From a virus, in the IMG/VR virus record IMGVR_UViG_3300018416_002250, positions 1 through 20,822 of that record: a stretch of 20,822 bases of DNA; one strand, given 5' to 3'. The notes below the pieces were generated by a model. It worked only from the letters and a program-made list of their open reading frames with translations. It was not told where the DNA came from and made no database searches. Numbering within the stretch: the stretch's first letter is position 1; the number at the start of each line of letters is the position of its first letter. The translations under genes were made by a program, and so were the position numbers. Below, in pieces: positions 15,509 to 20,822 of this stretch.

Positions 15509-16255
15509 ATGGCAGAAGTCAAGTTCCCTACGGAAGTAGTGGATCTGCCGTCAAATGGATTATTGTATCCAAAAGATAGCCCGCTATCTTCAGGTAAAAT
15601 AGAAATCAAATATATGACGGCTAGAGAAGAGGATATTCTTACATCAGCTAATCTAATTAAAAAGGGTATAGTTGTTGAAAAGTTAATTGAAGCTTTGGTA
15701 GTAGATAAGTCTATAGATGTTAATAGTTTGTTGGTAGGAGATAAAAATGCTGTTCTTATCGCTTCTCGTATATTAGCATATGGAAAAGATTATGAAGTAG
15801 AAGTTGATGGACAACCAATTACAGTAGATTTAACTAAGTTAAAAGATAAAACTTTAGACGAAAGTATAGTCACAAATGGTGCTAATGAATTTGAATTTGA
15901 ATTACCAGCTACTAAAAGAAAAATAACCTTTAAACTCCTTACTTCAGCTGATGAATCTGAGATAGATAAAGAAATTGAGGGTTACAAAAAAATAGGAGAT
16001 GGTATAGGATACGAAACTACAACAAGACTAAAACATCAAATACTATCAATAGATGGAGATAACAAAAAAACATCTATAAATAGTTTTGTAGACAATGAGT
16101 TTTTGTCGAGAGATTCTATAGCTTTCAGAGAATATGCTTTATCAATAACACCTGATGTGGATATGTCATCAACATACATAGACGCAGATGGAAATGAGAA
16201 GGAGTTCACGGTCCCTATGACCGTTTCGTTTCTTTGGCCTTCCATTAGAATTTAA
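15509..16255 (+). CDS. gp26: T4 gp26-like baseplate hub / tail assembly protein
   Basis: This 248-residue protein starts at an ATG after AGGAG (15499-15503). The N-terminus carries the motif series of the T4 baseplate (gp26-type) family: DLPSNGLLYP (12-21), a short linker, then IEIKYMTAREEDILT (31-45) and NLIKKGIVVEKLIEALV. The C-terminal half has AFREYALSITPDV and ends VPMTVSFLWPSIRI. In T4, gp26 is needed for central hub assembly. Here the gene sits where other tailed phages place tail assembly chaperones, shortly before the tape measure. Its last ten codons overlap a second open frame (16221-16454) that lacks a start codon, so a longer frameshifted product of about 314 residues is likely. 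Confidence 0.82.
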   Translation: MAEVKFPTEVVDLPSNGLLYPKDSPLSSGKIEIKYMTAREEDILTSANLIKKGIVVEKLIEALVVDKSIDVNSLLVGDKNAVLIASRILAYGKDYEVEVDGQPITVDLTKLKDKTLDESIVTNGANEFEFELPATKRKITFKLLTSADESEIDKEIEGYKKIGDGIGYETTTRLKHQILSIDGDNKKTSINSFVDNEFLSRDSIAFREYALSITPDVDMSSTYIDADGNEKEFTVPMTVSFLWPSIRI

Positions 16256-16454
16256 AGTAGATTTACATAATCACTTATTTGAGTTAAGTTTTAATTCGCA
16301 GGGAATGTTCTCATTCTCTGATGTATACAATATGCCAGTTTACCTTAGAAAGTTTTACTTTAAAAGACTTCAAAAACATTATAAGGATGAAGTTGACGCT
16401 ATAGAAAAATCAAGAAAGAAGAGTAAAGCGAGCCCACCTATATTCAAAAAATAA
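16221..16454 (+). CDS. Start-less overlapping frame, probable frameshift extension of the gp26-like gene (gp51-like position)
   Basis: This frame is open from just after a TGA (16218-16220) to the TAA at 16452-16454 and encodes 77 residues of coding quality, beginning PFRFFGLPLEFKVDLHNHLF. It then has a compact GMFSFSDVYNMPVYLRKFYF segment and a basic KKSKASPPIFKK tail. It contains no ATG, GTG or TTG before the ATG at 16305; that ATG would drop the first 28 codons, and the only candidate ribosome site (AGGGA) abuts it. The simplest reading is that ribosomes enter by a +1 (or -2) shift from the gp26-like frame, as in the chaperone pairs such as lambda G/GT that precede tape measure genes. In T4 the small gene 51 follows gene 26. 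A separate 49-residue protein from 16305, or a sequencing indel, are the alternatives. Confidence 0.62.
   Translation, partial: PFRFFGLPLEFKVDLHNHLFELSFNSQGMFSFSDVYNMPVYLRKFYFKRLQKHYKDEVDAIEKSRKKSKASPPIFKK
16232..16238 (+). other. Candidate +1 frameshift site CTTTGGC
   Basis: Any switch between the gp26-like frame and the overlapping frame must occur within 16221-16255. In that window CTT TGG C resembles the CTT TGA C shift site of bacterial release factor 2: the P-site Leu codon can slip one base to TTT, and the A-site is the single-codon Trp. An alternative is TTT C at 16229-16232, where Phe tRNA could re-pair with TTC. No close upstream anti-Shine-Dalgarno stimulator is seen; AAGGAG at 16199-16204 is about 28 bases away. 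Confidence 0.3.
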
Positions 16455-16463
16455 GATAATCTG

Positions 16464-16473
16464 ATATTTATTA
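16464..16473 (+). promoter_or_regulatory. Promoter-like ATATTTATTA motif before the pre-tape-measure gene
   Basis: This is the same ten bases as before the glycan cassette (2645-2654). It lies in the 60-base gap between the overlapping frame's stop and the next gene's ATG at 16515. It could drive the small charged protein and the tape measure. Confidence 0.3.
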
Positions 16474-16514
16474 TTGAATCAATCCACCGAAAAAATAATC
16501 ATATGGAGAATTTT

Positions 16515-16697
16515 ATGAAGATAGATGAAAACTTCGTAACAGACTTTTTAACTAAGGTTATGAGGGGAACTATATCATCTAAAGAAAAAGAGATGCTAAA
16601 GAAGAATCCTCGATTAGCTAAAAAAGTTAAAGACTTGAGAAAAATAAATAAAGAGTTAGAAAAAGATGTTAAAGCTTTAGGAAAAAAAGGTTTCTAA
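16515..16697 (+). CDS. Small basic helical protein before the tape measure
   Basis: This 60-residue protein is counted from the ATG at 16515. An in-frame ATG at 16503 has no ribosome site, whereas GGAGA at 16505-16509 is correctly spaced for 16515. It is very lysine-rich and helical: MKIDENFVTDFLTKVMRG, a short turn, then ISSKEKEMLKKNPRLAKKVKDL and a KINKELEKDVKALGKKGF tail. I do not recognise a family. Its position six bases before the tape measure gene suggests a tail-assembly role, for example binding the tape measure, but the sequence itself does not show this. Confidence 0.7.
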   Translation: MKIDENFVTDFLTKVMRGTISSKEKEMLKKNPRLAKKVKDLRKINKELEKDVKALGKKGF

Positions 16698-16703
16698 TAA
16701 ACT

Positions 16704-18743
16704 ATGGCAACACAAAAAGACATATCAAATCAGCAAAAACTTAATGACTTAGAGAAAGAGTATCAAAGGCGACAAAAAAAAGGGTTGCCTTATCAGAAGA
16801 AACTGCTTGAAGAAATAACTCAGTTAAAGAAAGAGATGGCAGAAGAAGATAAAAAATCTCTGAAGTTTAGAACTGAATTAAACAAAGCAGATGCCAAAGC
16901 TAGAAGTTTAGCTAAAGATGTAAACAAACTCTTAAAATCACAAAAAGGACAACTTTTACAAAAGCTTGAAGTACTAAATAAATCCACAATCAAAGAACTT
17001 CAAACACAAAAAGCAAAAGAAATAGAAAGTTTAAGGTCTAACGAAAAACTAAATGATGATGAAAGAAAAAGAAAATTAAATACGATAAAAGGATTAAATG
17101 CTGTTAGAGATTTACAATTAGATGTTATAAATGATTTTGAAGCTAATTCATTAGACAGGATGGAAGGACCAGAACTATTAGCAAAAGTAATAGAGAAAGC
17201 AGGTCTTACACAAGAACAATATGATAATTTGAGTGTAGAGGGCAAAAATGCTATCAAAAAACAAGTTAATCAAATAGCTAAAAGTATGGATACTCTCAAC
17301 GAAGAGGGTATGTCAGAAATGTTTGAATATGTTACCAGTATAGAAAATGGATTCAAACCTTTATTAGAAAAAGCAGAGATGTTTGGAGACTTAATACAAA
17401 ATTCTACTTTAAGAACAAAAGCTCTTCAAGCTGGTATAGCCGCCATAGCTTTTAGTTTTGCTAAAGATTTAATTGGTACTGCTATAGATTTTAGACAAGA
17501 ATTAGGTGCTAGTGTTGGAGAATCATTAAGGTTATCAGCTAATGTAAATGCAGCAGAATCTGGTTTAACAAAGTTAGGATTGAGAGCTGGTGAAACAAAA
17601 AACTTTGCTATAGCTATATCTCAAGAATTTGGTAATCTAAGTGAGTTTAGTCAGACAACTGCTAACGCTTTTGCTCAACTATCACTCTTCACAGGTATAA
17701 CTGGAGATAGCGCTGCTAAATTAGCGAAGTCTATACAAATAATACAAGGTGGAACATTAGATTCAAATCTAAACACCATAGAACTATTTGGTAATTTAGC
17801 TAAAGCAGCTGGTGTTGCTCCAAAATTAGTATTAGAAGATATAGCTAGCGACACAGAATTATTTGCTAAATTTGCAAAAAATGGTGGTACTAACTTAGCA
17901 GTAGCTGCTATATCTGCTAGAAAATTGGGATTAAATCTAAGTACAGTAGCTGGTATAGCTGAGAACTTATTAGACTTTGAGTCTTCTATTGAAAAACAAA
18001 TGGAAGCTTCGGTATTATTAGGTAGACAAATAAACTTAGATAAAGCTAGAGAATTAGCTTTATCAAATGATTTAGCTGGATTAGCAGAAGAAGTTAAGAA
18101 TCAGGTTGGTAGTCAAGCAGACTTTGAGGCTATGAATGTAATTCAGAGAAAAGCATTAGCAGATTCTATTGGAGTAAGTGTTGCAGATTTAGGAAAGATG
18201 ATTGCAGGAGAAGATACATCCGCACAGTTAGCTGAAAAGAGAGCTGAAGAAGAAAAGAAAAGATTAGAAACTCAAATGGATATGGCTCAAGTTCAAACAT
18301 ATTTGCAGGGTATAACAGCCGCTACAGCACTAATTCAAGCTGGACAAACATTAAGTTTAAAAGCTAATTTAGCTTTAGAAAAGTTAGCTACTATGGAAAA
18401 GAAAAAAGGAGCTATAGGTTCTATAGCAAGCGCTGCTTCAACTGCTGCAGCCAGTGCTGCTAAAGTTCCATTTATTGGACCAGGTTTAGCATTAGCTGCT
18501 TTAGCAAGTGTAGGTTTGGCTGGTTACAAACTACTAAGAAAAACTCCACCCGCATTAGAGACTGGTGGTATAGTTACAAAGAGTGGTATAGCTGAAGTTC
18601 ACAAAGGTGAAGCAGTTTCAGGCACTAAAAATCAAATGGGATTTGGTGCTGATATGAGTAAAACAGAGGGTTACTTATCTACTATGGTAAACCAATTAAA
18701 TACAATGAATCAAAAAATCAACGACTTGTCGATGCAAAGCTAG
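16704..18743 (+). CDS. Tail tape measure protein
   Basis: This 679-residue protein starts at an ATG close behind the previous gene; no strong ribosome site is seen, so coupling is likely. Residues about 1-150 are a charged coiled coil (LEKEYQRRQKKGLPYQKKLL and similar). Residues about 240-265 form a hydrophobic helix (AGIAAIAFSFAKDLIG). The centre (about 270-500) is Ala/Leu/Gly-rich and helical. A second hydrophobic stretch (about 587-611, FIGPGLALAALASVGLAG) is followed by GGIVTKSGIAEVHKGE (621-636), the Gly-rich ending common in tape measure proteins. It sets tail length and is ejected into the host membrane. At the commonly used 0.15 nm per residue, 679 residues would give a tail of roughly 100 nm; this is an estimate, not a measurement. 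Position after the chaperone-like genes supports the call. Confidence 0.83.
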   Translation: MATQKDISNQQKLNDLEKEYQRRQKKGLPYQKKLLEEITQLKKEMAEEDKKSLKFRTELNKADAKARSLAKDVNKLLKSQKGQLLQKLEVLNKSTIKELQTQKAKEIESLRSNEKLNDDERKRKLNTIKGLNAVRDLQLDVINDFEANSLDRMEGPELLAKVIEKAGLTQEQYDNLSVEGKNAIKKQVNQIAKSMDTLNEEGMSEMFEYVTSIENGFKPLLEKAEMFGDLIQNSTLRTKALQAGIAAIAFSFAKDLIGTAIDFRQELGASVGESLRLSANVNAAESGLTKLGLRAGETKNFAIAISQEFGNLSEFSQTTANAFAQLSLFTGITGDSAAKLAKSIQIIQGGTLDSNLNTIELFGNLAKAAGVAPKLVLEDIASDTELFAKFAKNGGTNLAVAAISARKLGLNLSTVAGIAENLLDFESSIEKQMEASVLLGRQINLDKARELALSNDLAGLAEEVKNQVGSQADFEAMNVIQRKALADSIGVSVADLGKMIAGEDTSAQLAEKRAEEEKKRLETQMDMAQVQTYLQGITAATALIQAGQTLSLKANLALEKLATMEKKKGAIGSIASAASTAAASAAKVPFIGPGLALAALASVGLAGYKLLRKTPPALETGGIVTKSGIAEVHKGEAVSGTKNQMGFGADMSKTEGYLSTMVNQLNTMNQKINDLSMQS

Positions 18744-18752
18744 GAGATTGAA

Positions 18753-20822
18753 GTGGCATTAAAAGATTTATTATCTAATTTAGAAAACTTTAAGTATGGT
18801 ATGTCTTCTCCTGATAGAGTTGACAATCAGATAGAAAAGGGTGTAGACTTTTTTCCAAATGATGATGCTCAAGGTTTTACACCAAAGACAGATTTAGAGT
18901 CTTTATATAATAGTGTAAAGCCACCATATGCAAAAGAATGGCCTGCTGCAGCTCCTGAAAATTTTAAAACAAGAAGTGGTTATGGTACATTTGGGGAGTA
19001 TGATATTGATGAAGTAACTGGTAGAGCTATACCACAGTTTATATTTAACAGTGATACTATATTAGGTATAAAAGAACAACCACAATTTACATCTGATTTT
19101 ATGACTACTCCTTTAGCAGATTACACCAGTAGATTTTTTCCTCCAGAAAACGATTCATTAACTTTTAGTGTACAACAACATACATCAACAGGTCCTGAAC
19201 AATTTACAATACAACCATTTGATAACACACCACAACTTGAAGGTGCGCATGGTGGTAATTTATTACCAAATGCAGATAACCAGTTTGATTTTACAGCATT
19301 TAGAACTAGAGCAAGATCTACAGAACCAGCTCCTTTTCATTCTTCTATAGCAGCTCCATTTAGTAATGATGGCCCACCATCACCATTTTTAAGAGGTAAA
19401 TATGATGTGGTGTTTGGTAAAAATGCTGCAGGAAAAAATGTTAGAGATAGATACAAAGATGGTTCAGTACATATACTTGGTACGGATTTAAAGTCACCAA
19501 TTGGTGGTGATGTAACTGAGTTTGCCACATTAACTCCATTAGCTGCGAGACAATCTGTTTTCTCTTCTGATGAAACACCATTTCAAGTAGGAATATATCA
19601 GACACCAACAGGTTTACCATCACAGGTAACTCTCAATTTACCAAGAGAAGCACACAGAAAAACTGATACTGAGGTAAACGATGTATTCGTAGATTCTTTT
19701 CATAATCCAGCTGTTATAAGAAGTAAATACGAAGATTCAGATTACATTAGTGATTTATTCAAATTTGGTTCAGCTACTAGTGGAAACACTTTTAAGAATG
19801 TACCATCAGGTATAAATGAAAATAACTTACAAGGTACTAAAGATTACAGAGCAGTTGCCGATCCCTTTAATTATACAGGCTTTGCTCAACCTTTTATACT
19901 AAGAGAAATTCCTGAAGATGATGGTAATCGTGCACCTGGAAATGGTAGATGGGGATTAGACGCTTCAAACTCAGAAACAGGATTTCTTGGGCAACTAGCA
20001 GCTGGCATTGATGGATTTTTAGGTGGCTTTGTAAGAGGAGCTCCTACATTTACTGGTTTGGTAGAAAGAAATTTTGCTGATAAATTTAGAATAGCAAAGT
20101 TCTTACTAACTCCGCAGGGTATAGGATTCATAGGAAAACAAGCCGTTTTACAAGCTTTGAATCCTACCATAGAAACTAAGTTATATAACCCACTTTCTGT
20201 TCTTAACTTACCACTTGGTTCTATAACAGATCCTTCTGATTTAAGTGGTGCTGGTAGTCTAGCAGACATATCTACATTATTAGCTGGTTTTGCTCTACCA
20301 ATAACGCATGTCGATAGACACGTGGGTGGTATAAAATATGGAGATGTTAATCCACTTAATAAATTAGAAGAAGATAGTGGACTTGGTGAAAAGATTAAAT
20401 CTATACCACTTGTAGGCAATAAACTTTTTGACAAAATAAATCAGAGGATAGATGAAGTAGGTGGTTTTAGTAGATTGCGCGCACAAGCTCCTATGACAGA
20501 AACAATAAATATAGGATTAGGTGATGTTACAGTAGATTTAGAATTAAAAGACAGATTGTTTTTAATGAATCCAAACAAATATTTAATTCCAGCTTCATCA
20601 GCACCTATTTCTATAGAGAATGGTATTCCAACTTTCTTTAGTGGAAGAGATTTAGCTCAAAAAGATGCAGATAAAGTAACAGACAAGTATAAATTAGGAC
20701 AAACTCAGGGTGGTGTTACTTTTAATAAAGAAATGTCTACAAAAACAAGCGGTGACCCAGTTACACATTACTACACTTCTACTTACGCTGAACTAACGAA
20801 GGCAGAAAGATATGTTCCGGAT
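18753..20822 (+). CDS. Large virion structural protein downstream of the tape measure (3' end outside the window)
   Basis: The frame is open from a GTG at 18753 to the window edge, at least 690 residues with no stop. GGAG at 18743-18746 precedes the GTG at good spacing, and the TAG of the tape measure overlaps this ribosome site. The start reads VALKDLLSNLENFKYGMSSP. The first 380 residues are Pro/Phe/Asn-rich and look extended. At about 448-485 comes RIAKFLLTPQGIGFIGKQAV followed by an LNPTIE...YNPLSVL segment, a pattern I associate with phage tail or baseplate structural proteins. Later parts include LGDVTVDLELKDRLFLMNPN. No enzymatic motif or membrane helix is evident. A hub-proximal baseplate or tail-tip role is inferred from its place after the tape measure. 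A 182-codon minus-strand frame within it (19886-20434) lacks a ribosome site and is a shadow. Confidence 0.75.
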   Translation, partial: MALKDLLSNLENFKYGMSSPDRVDNQIEKGVDFFPNDDAQGFTPKTDLESLYNSVKPPYAKEWPAAAPENFKTRSGYGTFGEYDIDEVTGRAIPQFIFNSDTILGIKEQPQFTSDFMTTPLADYTSRFFPPENDSLTFSVQQHTSTGPEQFTIQPFDNTPQLEGAHGGNLLPNADNQFDFTAFRTRARSTEPAPFHSSIAAPFSNDGPPSPFLRGKYDVVFGKNAAGKNVRDRYKDGSVHILGTDLKSPIGGDVTEFATLTPLAARQSVFSSDETPFQVGIYQTPTGLPSQVTLNLPREAHRKTDTEVNDVFVDSFHNPAVIRSKYEDSDYISDLFKFGSATSGNTFKNVPSGINENNLQGTKDYRAVADPFNYTGFAQPFILREIPEDDGNRAPGNGRWGLDASNSETGFLGQLAAGIDGFLGGFVRGAPTFTGLVERNFADKFRIAKFLLTPQGIGFIGKQAVLQALNPTIETKLYNPLSVLNLPLGSITDPSDLSGAGSLADISTLLAGFALPITHVDRHVGGIKYGDVNPLNKLEEDSGLGEKIKSIPLVGNKLFDKINQRIDEVGGFSRLRAQAPMTETINIGLGDVTVDLELKDRLFLMNPNKYLIPASSAPISIENGIPTFFSGRDLAQKDADKVTDKYKLGQTQGGVTFNKEMSTKTSGDPVTHYYTSTYAELTKAERYVPD

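Noticed and set aside
15253-15609. 118-codon open frame on the minus strand
   Set aside because: It lies across the membrane protein gene and the start of the gp26-like gene, both with good ribosome sites and recognisable features. It lacks a ribosome site and would be the only minus-strand gene.
19886-20434. 182-codon open frame on the minus strand
   Set aside because: It is wholly inside the 690-codon plus-strand frame that begins with a well-placed GTG after the tape measure. The protein is Pro/Ser-rich in the way expected of an antisense shadow.

Overview
The window reads as part of the late structural region of an AT-rich contractile-tailed phage (a T4-like marine-type myovirus or a metagenomic relative). 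The evidence is a T4 gp18-type tail sheath, a gp19-type tail tube, a gp26-type assembly protein and a tape measure protein. Every gene is on the + strand, most have strong AAGGAG-type ribosome sites, and TTG and GTG starts are used. No terminase, capsid, integrase, tRNA or CRISPR sequence is visible, so neither host nor lifestyle can be fixed; base composition alone suggests an AT-rich bacterial host.

Layout: (1) 1-2614 holds the end of a fibre-like protein with a Gly-Gly-Thr collagen-like repeat, then two unrecognised, probably virion-surface proteins. (2) 2675-11661 is a tightly packed four-gene glycan-modification cassette with stop/start overlaps at every junction: a TibC-like (BAHT) heptosyltransferase fused to a NodU/TobZ-type O-carbamoyltransferase; a GT9-like domain fused to a sulfotransferase; a second carbamoyltransferase; and a protein joining a BAHT-like N-terminal domain to a GT2 glycosyltransferase and a DUF5672 glycosyltransferase. 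(3) 11719-14605 holds a small coiled-coil protein and the tail sheath, followed by a strong intrinsic terminator. (4) 14768-20822 holds the tail tube, a small two-helix membrane protein (holin candidate), a gp26-like protein with a start-less overlapping reading frame that suggests programmed frameshifting, a small charged protein, the tape measure, and a large structural protein that runs off the window.

Working model (inference): the cassette builds a glycan on the phage's own fibre or tail proteins, beginning with transfer of a heptose-like sugar to Ser/Thr, extending it with the GT2, GT9-like and DUF5672 enzymes, and capping it with carbamoyl and sulfate groups. The Thr-bearing Gly-Gly-Thr repeat immediately upstream is a plausible acceptor. 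An alternative is that the enzymes alter host surface polysaccharide during infection. The standard tail genes downstream are expressed from at least one separate unit, and an ATATTTA-type motif recurs in all five intergenic gaps longer than about 45 bases.
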